A stretch of DNA of 64,000 nucleotides, from assembly GCA_019307065.1 (NCBI GenBank), contig JAFDKH010000006.1, positions 42,881-106,880 of the forward strand, read 5' to 3'. Below, in pieces: positions 41,954 through 51,230 of this stretch. The first letter of the stretch is position 1, and the number at the start of each line of letters is the position of its first letter. The notes beneath the pieces are model-generated. The model saw nothing but the letters and a program-made list of their open reading frames with translations. It had not been told where the DNA came from and ran no database searches. The position numbers and the translations under genes were made by a program. This DNA comes from Deltaproteobacteria bacterium (GTDB lineage Bacteria; Myxococcota; B64-G9).

Positions 41954-44337
41954 AAAGGGTTTTGTCCAGAAACCAGGCACGCCTGGGCCGGATTGGATCG
42001 CCGCTCATTTTGGGTGTCGCACTGAGTATGTTGGTTTCGTTCGAGGGCCGCGCAGATCTATTCGACGATCTATCGCGGGCATCCAAGCAACTCGAACTAC
42101 TCGAGACCAAGGCCAATCTAATTCAGAATCAGTACCTTCAATTCAGTGACCCCAAATCCAAATCCAGGATCTTCGAGCATCGCCTGAATGACGGCCAGGC
42201 TTTAATGCTGCTCAAGGATTATGTTCGAGCCGCCATTGTTTTTTACGACCTGGTTGAAAACGAAGCCTACAAAGACCATATCGGTTATACCGACGCAGTC
42301 TTTAGCTATGCCGAGGCGCTGTTCTTCAATAAAAACTTTATCGATGCCCGCAAATATTTTCTGCAAGTCATCGACAGCCGGCGCGGCAGGCCCTACCGGA
42401 AAGTAGCTCTGGTTCGCTTGATGCAGATAGCCCTGAACACCGAAGACTACGCAGTTGTGGACGATGCCTACCAGAAACTAGTCAAGGAATCCGCCAAGTC
42501 ATCACCGGAGGCTGAATACCTTTTCGGCAAGACCCTGTTCGTGCGCGGGAAGCTTCAAGAAGCAGCCAAGGCATTCTCCACTTTACGGACCGGTCAGTCT
42601 TTCTATTTTCAGGCGCGCTATTATCTGGGGGTTGTGTTCATTCGCCAGGGGCGGCACGAAGATGCCCTGAATATTTACAACGCCATGGTTCAGCTGGTGC
42701 CCAAGAGCGAGCAAGAAGTCGGCGTGATAGAGTTGACTCACCTGGCGCGCGGGCGATTATTGCATGATGCTCAGAGGGAAGGCGAGGCGCTGGATGCCTA
42801 TCAATCGATCGAGCACACTTCGCTTTATTTTGACGACGCCCTGTTCGAGATTTGCTGGACCTATATACAGCAGGGCGAGAAAAGCGAACAACCCGAAAAA
42901 CGACAGGCTTTTCTGCTCGAAGCATTGAGAACTCTGGAAATCCTCGAGGTTTCGACACCCGATAGCACCCTGGTGCCCCAGGCCAGCTTAATTAAAGGAC
43001 ACATCCTTGAGAAAATGGGAAAGTTCGAAGAAGCCGCCAAGGCCTTCATGGTGGTCAGCCACAACTACGCCAGTATCAAGCAGCAACTCGACGAGTTGGT
43101 TGCCAGCCACGATGACCCCGTTCGATATTTCAACGAGGTGGCCGGTAAGAACCTAGACTCGTTCGACTTGTCGACCTATCTGCCGCCCCTGGCGGTCAAG
43201 TGGATGAGCGGGCACGATGAAATGGCCGCCGCCCTGGGGGTAATGAAGGACATCGAATCCGGTCGTCGCTTTGTCAAGGAAGCCCGAAACTTGCTGGTGA
43301 AACTCGACGCCCTGCTGCAGGGTAAAGACCGGGTTAATTTGTTTCCGGCCCTCAAAGAAGGCACCAAGCGGGCCCTGGAGGTCGAGAACGGCCGGGTACT
43401 GCTCGAACGTAATCTGGCCCGGCTGGAGGAACGGATTGTGATCGAGCATGTTTCGGCCTCCGAGCGCAAAGAGATCGACAGAGCCCGCCAGGAGAGGGAG
43501 CACCTGGAAAAAATGGTCGACAAGCTGCCGACAACCAAAAAGGATTTCGATGCGCGCGAGAAGAAAATTCGGCACCAGTTAGAATCCCTGGAAAGATCGG
43601 TCTACGAATCGGGTATTGCCTTGCAGGGAATGAAGGCCCAGCTGAATGCCATGGAGGAGTGGATTCGCAACAACAAAAAAAAGCTTGAAGGCCGCGAAGA
43701 AGCCGTACGCGACTTCCGCGAGGAAATTCGCCGCGGCTGGGCAACCGCCAACCAGCTGCAGGCCGACCTTGACCAGTTGAGTAACCTGCTCTCGACAGAA
43801 AAAGCCAAGGCTGGCCTCGACTCTGAGACTCTTTCAAAGGAAGGCGAACTCAAGCAGCAGTATTCGAAGGCCTTGGGGAAAGAGCGCACGTTGGCCGAGC
43901 AAATACACAGCCGCCTGGGGCCCGAGGGCACCTCGCAGGTTACCCGGATCAACTCCATGCGACTGCGGGCCGACAAGTTGCGCCAGAAAATTTCGATGAT
44001 CAATAGTGAGATTGAGAAGAAAGTCACTCGTAAAGCCCAGAAGTTGCAAGTCCAGGCCGATGAAGAAAAAAAGCGCCTGAGTATTTTTGAGAAATCTTTG
44101 GCTAAACTCGAGCAGGAATCGGAAAACCTGGCTGGCGAAGTGGCTTATCAAGCCCTCGAACAGGTGCGTCAGAAATTCTACCGACTGGTTCTGGATGCAG
44201 ATGTAGGAGTCTTGGATGTTGCCTGGAGCCGCAAGCAGGAAAAGACCAAGAGTATTTCAGAATTGGGTAAAAAATTGGGTCAGGAACGAAAACGGTTACA
44301 TAATGAATTCAAGAGTGTTCTTCAAGAAGTCGAATAG
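41950..44337 (+). CDS. periplasmic TPR and coiled-coil protein
   Basis: TTG start with GAGGAG six bases upstream, coupled to the preceding stop. Signal peptide ending GRA before DL. Residues ~60-390 are TPR repeats; ~440-795 are long coiled coils with heptads (LERNLARLEERIVIEHVSAS, EKKIRHQLESLERSV). Such a protein could span part of the periplasm as a scaffold. The layout recalls the TPR-rich Glt proteins of the myxobacterial gliding complex, but one-to-one orthology is not claimed. Confidence 0.82.
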   Translation: MKRVLSRNQARLGRIGSPLILGVALSMLVSFEGRADLFDDLSRASKQLELLETKANLIQNQYLQFSDPKSKSRIFEHRLNDGQALMLLKDYVRAAIVFYDLVENEAYKDHIGYTDAVFSYAEALFFNKNFIDARKYFLQVIDSRRGRPYRKVALVRLMQIALNTEDYAVVDDAYQKLVKESAKSSPEAEYLFGKTLFVRGKLQEAAKAFSTLRTGQSFYFQARYYLGVVFIRQGRHEDALNIYNAMVQLVPKSEQEVGVIELTHLARGRLLHDAQREGEALDAYQSIEHTSLYFDDALFEICWTYIQQGEKSEQPEKRQAFLLEALRTLEILEVSTPDSTLVPQASLIKGHILEKMGKFEEAAKAFMVVSHNYASIKQQLDELVASHDDPVRYFNEVAGKNLDSFDLSTYLPPLAVKWMSGHDEMAAALGVMKDIESGRRFVKEARNLLVKLDALLQGKDRVNLFPALKEGTKRALEVENGRVLLERNLARLEERIVIEHVSASERKEIDRARQEREHLEKMVDKLPTTKKDFDAREKKIRHQLESLERSVYESGIALQGMKAQLNAMEEWIRNNKKKLEGREEAVRDFREEIRRGWATANQLQADLDQLSNLLSTEKAKAGLDSETLSKEGELKQQYSKALGKERTLAEQIHSRLGPEGTSQVTRINSMRLRADKLRQKISMINSEIEKKVTRKAQKLQVQADEEKKRLSIFEKSLAKLEQESENLAGEVAYQALEQVRQKFYRLVLDADVGVLDVAWSRKQEKTKSISELGKKLGQERKRLHNEFKSVLQEVE

Positions 44338-47300
44338 ATATTCGGCTTACCTGGGTGTGCTGATCGCGATCGTTTTGAGCGCTGGGGCGGTTCTTGCCCA
44401 AGATCCTACCGCCGAAGGGAAGACAGCCAAAGAAACCGCCGCGCCCACGGGCGAAGCTGTTGAAAAAAAGGACGCCAAAGAAGCCAAGGATGCTGCGGTC
44501 GAGAAGCCGGCGACCGAACTGACCGAAGAGCAGCGTGAAGTCGCCGAGATGCTGGCGATTGTCGAGGAATTCAAAGAACAAAACAAGGCCTACAGGAAAG
44601 AAGTCCAGCAGATTGTAGAGCGTAAATACGATCAGCAGCGCAAGGCGGTTGTTGGCTCATTCAACCGGGCAATTAGCGACCTGGAAAAGGAAGAGAACGA
44701 TCGCCGGACGGAAGCCATCAAGGTTTTCGAAAAATTCCTGAGCAAATATCCAGATGCCCCGGAATATACCCCAGGAGCTTTATGGCGTCTGGCCGAGCTT
44801 TATTATGAAAAATCAAAAATCGAATATACCGAAGAAGAAGACAGCTACGACCAGGCTTTAGCGGCTTTCAATGACGGAGCCAGCAAAGTCGAACCAACTC
44901 CCCCGGCACCTCATTTTGAGCGGACCATCAGCCTGCTCCAGCGACTCGTCCAGGACTTTCCCGATTACAAGTTGATCGACGGCAGCTACTACTTGATGGC
45001 TTATTGTTTGCAGGAGCAAGGTGAACCAGAGGAAGCTCAGGCTTCATATGTAACCTTCACGCGCCGATTTCCCAAGAGTAAATTTTTACCCGAGGTCTGG
45101 ACCCGGCTTGGCGAGTCTTACTTCGAAGACCCCAACAAGCTTGATCAGGCGATCGATTCCTACAAAAACGTGCTGGATTATCCCGACAGCCGGATGTACG
45201 ACAAGGCGCTCTACAAACTGGCCTGGACTTACTACAAAGTCGATCGGTTTGATGAAGCCGTCGAGAAGTTCGATCATCTGATTGCCTGGGCGGATGAAGA
45301 AAAAGACAAAAAGGACGGTGACGTATCGCGCTCCGAACTTCGTAAAGAATCGATGCAATATCTGGCAATTTCATTCGCCGAGGACGAATGGCAAGGTTCC
45401 GGAGTCGCCAATGCCGCTGCCTATTTTCAGAAACTCGGCGGGCGCGGCTATGACGGAGAATTTTTTCGCAAGCTCGGCGAGGTCTACTACATTGATGCCA
45501 AGTACGACAAGAGCATCGACGCCTATCGTGAAGCAATCAAGCGTTACCCGCTGGATCCAATCAACCCCAAGTTGATGTCGTCGATCGTCGACTCTTATTA
45601 CCGTATGCAGCAGCCCGATAAGGCTACCCAGGCCCAGGAAGAACTAGTGGCTGCTTTTGGCCCGGGAACGCGTTGGCGTGAAGCCAATAAAAACGAGACC
45701 GATGCCATATTGGAAGCCGACAAGTTGGCTGAAAATGCTTTATATACGGCGGCGGTCCGTCACCATACCCTGGCCCAAAGGTTTAAAGAGCAAGAACGAC
45801 CGGAGGAAGCCCGGCAAGAATACGCCAAGGCGGCGGTTGTATATTCCGACTATATGAATCGCTTCAAAGATTCTCGTGACAGCTACAAACTTCAATACTA
45901 TCTGGCTGAGTGCTACTACTACTCGCTTGATTTCGAAAAAGCCGCCATTGCCTACACTGTCGTGCGCGACTCAGTTGAAGGCAGCGAGTTTCTGTCCGAT
46001 TCGGCAAATGCGGTGGTGCTGTCCCGTCTCAACCTGACCAAGGAAGCCGAAGAAGCCGGCCGGCTGGCAGCCTTGACGGTCTATACAAGCAAAGACCGGC
46101 CCAAGGATCTCGAACTGAAACCCAGAGATATTCCACCCTTGAGAACAAAGTTGATCGAAGCCTGTGATGCATTCGTTGCCAAGCTGCCCAAAGATGAACA
46201 AGTCGATAACATGGTGTTCAGATCAGCCCGGATTCTCTATGCCTATGATCATTTCGATCAGGCTCGCGAGCGCTTCTCCCGGGTGGTCGCAGATTCCAAA
46301 GACAACGACATGGTCACCAGTTCGATCAACTTGATCATCGAAAGTTATTTAGTGACCCAGGATTGGCAGCAGGTCGAGACCTGGAGTCGCAAGCTGGCCA
46401 AGCTTTCCAGGGACCCAATGCAGAAAAAGGCCCTGAAAGAGTTCGAGTTGGGCGCTCGTTTCAACAAGGCCAACGGTTTCATGACCACAGGCAAACAACT
46501 ATCCGATGACGGCCGGCAGGAAGAGGCCCAGGACAAACTGGATGAGGCCGCCAAGGAATTCATCCGCCTGGTGGATGATGATCCCTCGGGCAAGACCTCG
46601 GACAAGGCCCTCAACAACGCTGCGCTCTGCTTTACCTGGTCGAATCGGCCGATGTCGGCCGGTAAGGTCTATGAACGCATTGTCAAAGAATATCCTTCAA
46701 GTGACTTTGCCGATCAGGCCCTGTTCTTGATGGCCGCCAGCGCAGAGGGCAGTTACCAGTTCCAGCGGGCGATTAATAACTATCTCAAACTGGTAAACAA
46801 TTATCCCAAATCGAAATTCCGCTCGGATTCGCTTTATAATGCCGCGGTTGCCTTAGAGGGCGATCAACAATATGGCAAGGCGGCCAAGGCATTCGAACGC
46901 TACGCCAAGCTGTTTAAAGATCGCGAAGATGCGGGCGATAACTTCTTCAGGGCCGGAAAGGTTCTCGAGAAGTCCAAGTCTTGGAAAAATGTAATCGCGA
47001 TCTATACCCGCTTTATAAAAACCTACCGGCGGGACCCCGGGCAATCGGAAAACATTGTAGCCGCCCAGGGCAAGATTGCCGAGGCTTGGGCCAAGCGCAA
47101 AGACAAGCGCAAAGCCAAGAAGAGCTATTGGGAAACCATCAAGCTGTTTGGCCGTTACAAACTTTCAGGCGGGGGTGTTGCGGCCGAAGCGACAGCCCGG
47201 GCGAAGTTCATGTTGACCGAGATGGAATTGGGCAAGTACGAGAACATCACCTTTGCTGTCCATCCGCGCAAGCTGACCAAGACCCTGAAATACAAAGCCG

Positions 47301-47725
47301 AGACCTTGAAGAAAATGGAAGAGAAATACAAAACCATTTTCAAATACAAGCGAGTGCAATGGACGCTGGCTGCTTATTACCGCTTGGGATATTTGTACGA
47401 GAATTTTGCAAATGTCTTGGTCAATGCGCCCTGCCCCAAGGGCCTCAATGAAGAAGAGTGCGACATTTACAAGGGCAAGCTCGAAGATTTTGCCGAGGCG
47501 CCGATCAGGAAGGCAGTCCAGGCTTTCCAGGAAACCATGCAGCAGTCAAAATCATTCAAGTTCGTCAATGAATGGACCGAAAAAGCTTATGCAAGCCTGA
47601 ACCGGTTTGAGCCGCTGCAGTTTCCCCTACAGAAAAAACCGGCCAATGCGCTTGTGATGGATAGATATGGCCCGCTGCCGATGTTGCGCGCGGCAGAAAC
47701 CGGGATCAAGCCTTCGGGCAAATAG
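44303..47725 (+). CDS. large periplasmic TPR protein
   Basis: ATG 44303 gives a good signal peptide (GVLIAIVLSAGAVLA before QD) and overlaps the previous gene by 35 bp; an in-frame start at 44216 would put ~30 odd residues in front. The ribosome site is weak, suggesting translational coupling. 1140 residues of TPR-like helical hairpins from ~75 to ~900 (FEKFLSKYPDAPEYTPGALW, GRYKL later) with a charged Lys/Glu N-terminal linker. Such long TPR arrays act as protein scaffolds. Probably a structural piece of the envelope complex with TolQ/ExbD encoded downstream. Confidence 0.82.
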   Translation: MNSRVFFKKSNRYSAYLGVLIAIVLSAGAVLAQDPTAEGKTAKETAAPTGEAVEKKDAKEAKDAAVEKPATELTEEQREVAEMLAIVEEFKEQNKAYRKEVQQIVERKYDQQRKAVVGSFNRAISDLEKEENDRRTEAIKVFEKFLSKYPDAPEYTPGALWRLAELYYEKSKIEYTEEEDSYDQALAAFNDGASKVEPTPPAPHFERTISLLQRLVQDFPDYKLIDGSYYLMAYCLQEQGEPEEAQASYVTFTRRFPKSKFLPEVWTRLGESYFEDPNKLDQAIDSYKNVLDYPDSRMYDKALYKLAWTYYKVDRFDEAVEKFDHLIAWADEEKDKKDGDVSRSELRKESMQYLAISFAEDEWQGSGVANAAAYFQKLGGRGYDGEFFRKLGEVYYIDAKYDKSIDAYREAIKRYPLDPINPKLMSSIVDSYYRMQQPDKATQAQEELVAAFGPGTRWREANKNETDAILEADKLAENALYTAAVRHHTLAQRFKEQERPEEARQEYAKAAVVYSDYMNRFKDSRDSYKLQYYLAECYYYSLDFEKAAIAYTVVRDSVEGSEFLSDSANAVVLSRLNLTKEAEEAGRLAALTVYTSKDRPKDLELKPRDIPPLRTKLIEACDAFVAKLPKDEQVDNMVFRSARILYAYDHFDQARERFSRVVADSKDNDMVTSSINLIIESYLVTQDWQQVETWSRKLAKLSRDPMQKKALKEFELGARFNKANGFMTTGKQLSDDGRQEEAQDKLDEAAKEFIRLVDDDPSGKTSDKALNNAALCFTWSNRPMSAGKVYERIVKEYPSSDFADQALFLMAASAEGSYQFQRAINNYLKLVNNYPKSKFRSDSLYNAAVALEGDQQYGKAAKAFERYAKLFKDREDAGDNFFRAGKVLEKSKSWKNVIAIYTRFIKTYRRDPGQSENIVAAQGKIAEAWAKRKDKRKAKKSYWETIKLFGRYKLSGGGVAAEATARAKFMLTEMELGKYENITFAVHPRKLTKTLKYKAETLKKMEEKYKTIFKYKRVQWTLAAYYRLGYLYENFANVLVNAPCPKGLNEEECDIYKGKLEDFAEAPIRKAVQAFQETMQQSKSFKFVNEWTEKAYASLNRFEPLQFPLQKKPANALVMDRYGPLPMLRAAETGIKPSGK

Positions 47726-47746
47726 AGATCAGAGGCAAAACGAGAA

Positions 47747-49414
47747 ATGCAGATACGCCTGAAAAGAATCGACTGCCTGATATTGAGTATCCTGCTGGGT
47801 GTTTGTGCGGGCTGCGCCTCGACGCCCGAGACGAAGCCCGTCGAGAAACCGGTGGTCGAGGAAGACGTATCCACAGCCGAAAAGGAAGAAGTCGTTCCAC
47901 TGACCGAAGAAGACCGTGATAGTCCGGGCGAGCAGGACAAGACCGCCGAGGATACAACCACGGAAGTTGTCAGCGAAGAAAAACCTGTCCCGATTCCGAC
48001 AGAGCCATTGGGCGAAGAAACCTCGGAGCTTTTAGCTTCGGCGGCTCAGATGGCAAAGAGCGATCCGGCCGGTGCCAGAAAAATCGTCGAGCAAGCCGCC
48101 AAGGATAATCCCAAATGTTTCCAGTGCCACTACAACAACGGTGTCCTGCTTGAGGCCGAGGGAAAATTTAATCAGGCCCAAGCTGCCTATCGAAAAGCAC
48201 TCTCAATTCATCCGGCCCATATTGAATCAGTAGTCAATTTGTCGAATTTATTGGTTCGGCTGGGCAAGCCCCGAAAGGCTCAATCGTCGGTGACTGCTGC
48301 GATTCGGGCCGCACCCCGCGATCTTGACCTGAGAAACCAACTGGCCGCGGTTTTATTGTTTGCCAACAAGAGAAAAGAAGCTGCCGACCAGGCCAAGGGC
48401 GTTCTGGCCGTCGATGAAAGAAACGTTCAGGCCATGATTTACCTGGGTCAGGCTTACTACACCTGGGGCAAATTGGAGCTGGCCGAACGCATTTTGCTCA
48501 AGGCCAACAAAATCGATGAAACCAACGCCTTGATCCATAACCGTCTGGGGTTCGTTTATTTAGCGATGGATGACAACACTTCGGCGATTGCTTCGTTCAA
48601 AAAAGCCGTCGAGCTCGATCCCGACAATCCCGAGGTTCGCAACAACCTGGGAGTTTTGTACAGCAAGGCTTTCGATTTCACAGGCGCCACCGAGCAGTTG
48701 CGACGCTCGGTTGCCCTGGAGCCTGGTTTTTTTGAGGCCTATATCAACCTGGGCAACGCTCTGCGCGGAGATAAGCACTTCAAAGAAGCCGAGGAGGCCT
48801 ATAACAAGGCTGCCCAGATTCGCCCGAACGACAAGCGGGCTGTCTTCAACTTGGGTCTTTTGTATCTGGACGATGAGATTCCTGGCTATGCTAAATCGAA
48901 GCGATTGGCTCTGGCGGTTGAAAAACTCGAAAAGTTCAAGCGAAAAGGCGGCCGGCATCCCAAGCTGGCTGACTATTTAAAAGAGGCCAAAAAGAAACAC
49001 GAACGGGCGGTCAAGTCCGAATTGCGCAAGAAAAAGCGCGAAGAAGATAATCGCCGTAAGGAAGAAGAGGCCCGACTCAAGGCCGAGGCCGAGGCCAAGG
49101 CCAAAGCCGAAGCCGCTGTTCGAGCAAAAGCCGAGGCAGAAGCCAGAGAGAAAGAAAAAACCGAAGCCGACGCCAGGGCTAAGGCCGAAGCTGAAGCCAA
49201 GGCCGATGCCAAGGCTAAGGCCGATGCCAAGGCTAAGGCCGATGCCAAGGCTAAAGCCGATGCTGAAGCTAAAGCCGATGCTGAAGCCAAGGCCAAGGCC
49301 GAAGCTGAGAAAAAGGCCAAGTCGGGTGCCGGTAAAATTGGCGGCGGCAAGGACGACGATGACAAATTAGATCGAGGAACTGACGGATCCAAAGTCGGAG
49401 GCGATGAGAAGTAA
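47747..49414 (+). CDS. TPR lipoprotein with Lys/Ala/Glu-rich helical tail
   Basis: The signal peptide ends in lipobox CAGC. A charged linker precedes about nine TPR units (~105-400; the NPKCFQCHYNNGVLLEAEGK to RPNDKRAVFNLGLLYLDDE region). The last ~145 residues are a TolA-like Lys/Ala/Glu/Asp helix built partly from an 18-bp tandem repeat. Myxobacterial AglT is also a TPR lipoprotein of the motility Tol group; this could be its counterpart. Likely anchored in the outer membrane, with the tail reaching toward peptidoglycan or the inner-membrane motor. Confidence 0.82.
   Translation: MQIRLKRIDCLILSILLGVCAGCASTPETKPVEKPVVEEDVSTAEKEEVVPLTEEDRDSPGEQDKTAEDTTTEVVSEEKPVPIPTEPLGEETSELLASAAQMAKSDPAGARKIVEQAAKDNPKCFQCHYNNGVLLEAEGKFNQAQAAYRKALSIHPAHIESVVNLSNLLVRLGKPRKAQSSVTAAIRAAPRDLDLRNQLAAVLLFANKRKEAADQAKGVLAVDERNVQAMIYLGQAYYTWGKLELAERILLKANKIDETNALIHNRLGFVYLAMDDNTSAIASFKKAVELDPDNPEVRNNLGVLYSKAFDFTGATEQLRRSVALEPGFFEAYINLGNALRGDKHFKEAEEAYNKAAQIRPNDKRAVFNLGLLYLDDEIPGYAKSKRLALAVEKLEKFKRKGGRHPKLADYLKEAKKKHERAVKSELRKKKREEDNRRKEEEARLKAEAEAKAKAEAAVRAKAEAEAREKEKTEADARAKAEAEAKADAKAKADAKAKADAKAKADAEAKADAEAKAKAEAEKKAKSGAGKIGGGKDDDDKLDRGTDGSKVGGDEK
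49205..49294 (+). repeat. five 18-bp tandem repeats in the TPR lipoprotein tail
   Basis: Units begin at 49205, 49223, 49241, 49259 and 49277 (consensus GATGCCAAGGCTAAGGCC) and encode DAKAKA/DAEAKA. The first two are identical and later ones drift. In-frame 18-bp steps allow the helix length to vary by replication slippage. Confidence 0.9.
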
Positions 49415-49443
49415 GCAGCCGCTTTAGTTTAGGGATTCAAAGC

Positions 49444-49472
49444 TTGACCAGCTTGAGGAGTTCCTCTATAAG
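49444..49472 (+). promoter_or_regulatory. possible internal promoter before the small periplasmic protein and TolQ
   Basis: TTGACC (49444-49449), a 17-base spacer and TATAAG (49467-49472). It lies so close to ATG 49483 that the mRNA would be almost leaderless for that gene, though normal for tolQ downstream. It may be chance. Confidence 0.35.
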
Positions 49473-49482
49473 GGAATGCAGC

Positions 49483-49725
49483 ATGACTAGAATAAAATTG
49501 TGGTTGGGGTTAGTTGTTGCTCTGCTGATTGCAGTTCCCGCAATGGCTAAGAAAAAAGCAGTAAGACAGGTAGTGATCGAGGAGGTGACGCGAGTAGAAG
49601 GTAAGATACAGAAACCCGAAGTATGGTACCTTTTGCCGCGTTCAAATCTAAATTTTGAGGGCTTGAAGCTGGAGCAGAAGCTTGTTCCAAAGATTGAAGA
49701 GTCTGTAAAAAAAGATCCGTTTTAG
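49483..49725 (+). CDS. small periplasmic protein before TolQ
   Basis: ATG 49483 with AAGGGA upstream. 80 residues: a signal peptide (ending AMA before KKK) and a ~57-residue mature part that is basic and then hydrophobic/charged (EVTRVEGKIQKPEVWYLLPR ... LEQKLVPKIEESVKKDPF). No family known to me. Its fixed place just before TolQ (32 bp) suggests an accessory or sensor of the motor. Confidence 0.7.
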   Translation: MTRIKLWLGLVVALLIAVPAMAKKKAVRQVVIEEVTRVEGKIQKPEVWYLLPRSNLNFEGLKLEQKLVPKIEESVKKDPF

Positions 49726-49757
49726 GGCGGAATTTGCAATTCTCTGGAGGAACCACG

Positions 49758-50519
49758 ATGACATCCAAAAGACCGGTCTCAATGAAAACAATCATGGGTC
49801 TGTTATTGCTTTTCCCGGCCGTTGCCTGGGCAGCCGAAGCTGCCTCGGACGACACCGGCTTCATGAGTTCGATTGCTGAATTCTTCGATGCCGGCGGCCC
49901 GTTCATCTATGTTAATTGCATAACCCTTTGTTGGGGTATTGCAATAATCATTGAGCGCATCATTTTCATCTTCTTCAAGTACAACGTGAATGCCGAGGCG
50001 TTCATGGCGCAAGTACAGAAGCTGGTAATGGCCAATGATATTGAGCGCGGAATCAAGCTGTGCAATGCGGCTCCGGCGGCGGCCTTACCCAAAGTGGTCA
50101 AGGCCGGTTTGACCCGGGCCAATCGGGGAGAGGCGGAGATCCGCAACGCAGTCGAGGAGGCCATTTTGGAAATCGTGCCGGTGCTTCAAAAACGAACCGG
50201 CAACCTGGCCCAGATTGCCAATATGGCGACGCTGCTCGGATTGCTGGGTACGATTACCGGCTTGATCACGGCCTTTGGTGCCGTGGGCGCCGTTAGCGCG
50301 GAGCTCAAAGCCAAGGTACTTGCCCAGGGTGTTGCCGAGGCCATGTACACGACTGCCTTTGGATTGGGCATCGCCGTTATCTGTATGATTGGCCACATGT
50401 TTTTGACCAACATGACAAAAAAGATCATAGACGAAATAGATCAGTACTCGGTTAAGCTGGAAAACCTACTGATTACAAGGGGAAAGGGAAACTCTAACGC
50501 ACTCGATCGGATGAGTTAA
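49758..50519 (+). CDS. TolQ/ExbB/MotA-family proton-channel protein
   Basis: ATG 49758 follows GGAGG; an upstream start at 49734 lies before that site. 253 residues: a signal-like first hydrophobic segment (GLLLLFPAVAWAAEA), then three membrane helices (YVNCITLCWGIAIIIERIIF; ~150-175 with LGLLGTITGLITAFGAVGA; ~190-215 with AMYTTAFGLGIAVICMIGH). The last two contain the TolQ-family LLGTITG and TA.GL.IA motifs. It forms the pentameric channel around ExbD dimers and converts proton flow to force. The best comparison is AglR of the myxobacterial gliding motor. Confidence 0.9.
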   Translation: MTSKRPVSMKTIMGLLLLFPAVAWAAEAASDDTGFMSSIAEFFDAGGPFIYVNCITLCWGIAIIIERIIFIFFKYNVNAEAFMAQVQKLVMANDIERGIKLCNAAPAAALPKVVKAGLTRANRGEAEIRNAVEEAILEIVPVLQKRTGNLAQIANMATLLGLLGTITGLITAFGAVGAVSAELKAKVLAQGVAEAMYTTAFGLGIAVICMIGHMFLTNMTKKIIDEIDQYSVKLENLLITRGKGNSNALDRMS

Positions 50520-50597
50520 CCCTTTACACCAATTGCCAGGAACTTTTCGGACAGACGGGTGTCTTTTCTCTAGCAGGTAAAGCAAGAAGGCGGACAA

Positions 50598-51203
50598 ATG
50601 GGACGAAACGTCAGGAAACCTTCAGACCGATCGAAATCAAGCACCCCGGCGGTTGAGCTCAACCTAATACCATATATGGACATCGTTTTCAGTCTGGTGG
50701 CTTTCATCTTGTTCACCTCGACCGGTTTGGTTCAGGTTGGGGTCGTCAACGTCAACGCACCTCGTTACCAAGATCCCCTCGAAATAGGCATGGGCAAGCA
50801 GGACGAAGAAGATCCCAAGAAGCAACTCAATCTTACGGTCGGTATAACTTACAAGGGTTTGTTCATTGCCGGGGTTGGCGGAGTTTTGGGCGAAGTGGAT
50901 GCCGCGGCCGAGGGTGAGGCTGAAGCCCCCAAGGGCCCTACGATTCCGCTGCTGACTTCCGATCAGATTTGTCGAGAGGCTTTAGCGAGAAATACGCCCC
51001 CGTCAGTTAGCTGCTACGACACGAAAAAGCTGACCATCGAAATGATCAAGATAAAAAACGAGTTTCCCCAGGAAACCAAAGTAATTATTTACGCTCAACC
51101 CGACGTGCCTTACGAGGTCCTGGTAAAGATCATGGATGCGACTCGTGATCATGAGGGACGGGCGCTTTTTTACGATGTGATCCTCAGCCCGGAAATTGCC
51201 TGA
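50598..51203 (+). CDS. ExbD/TolR-family protein 1 (canonical, with membrane Asp)
   Basis: 201 residues. A cytosolic N-terminus is followed by one membrane helix with the family motif LNLIPYMDIVFSLVAFILF, in which Asp (PYMD) is the expected proton carrier, then a periplasmic domain ending VILSPE. It should sit inside the TolQ-like ring and bind peptidoglycan or a partner. The 78-bp gap from tolQ contains no clear terminator. Confidence 0.9.
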   Translation: MGRNVRKPSDRSKSSTPAVELNLIPYMDIVFSLVAFILFTSTGLVQVGVVNVNAPRYQDPLEIGMGKQDEEDPKKQLNLTVGITYKGLFIAGVGGVLGEVDAAAEGEAEAPKGPTIPLLTSDQICREALARNTPPSVSCYDTKKLTIEMIKIKNEFPQETKVIIYAQPDVPYEVLVKIMDATRDHEGRALFYDVILSPEIA

Positions 51204-51230
51204 GTTGTTTTGGTGTGAGGAGAACCAGAC

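Noticed and set aside
49205-49294. Tandem repeat considered as a CRISPR array
   Set aside because: No spacers; the 18-bp units are contiguous, in frame and encode a helical tail.
50520-50597. Weak ACACC/GGTGT stem between TolQ and ExbD as a terminator
   Set aside because: Stem too short, loop too long, and genes clearly belong together.
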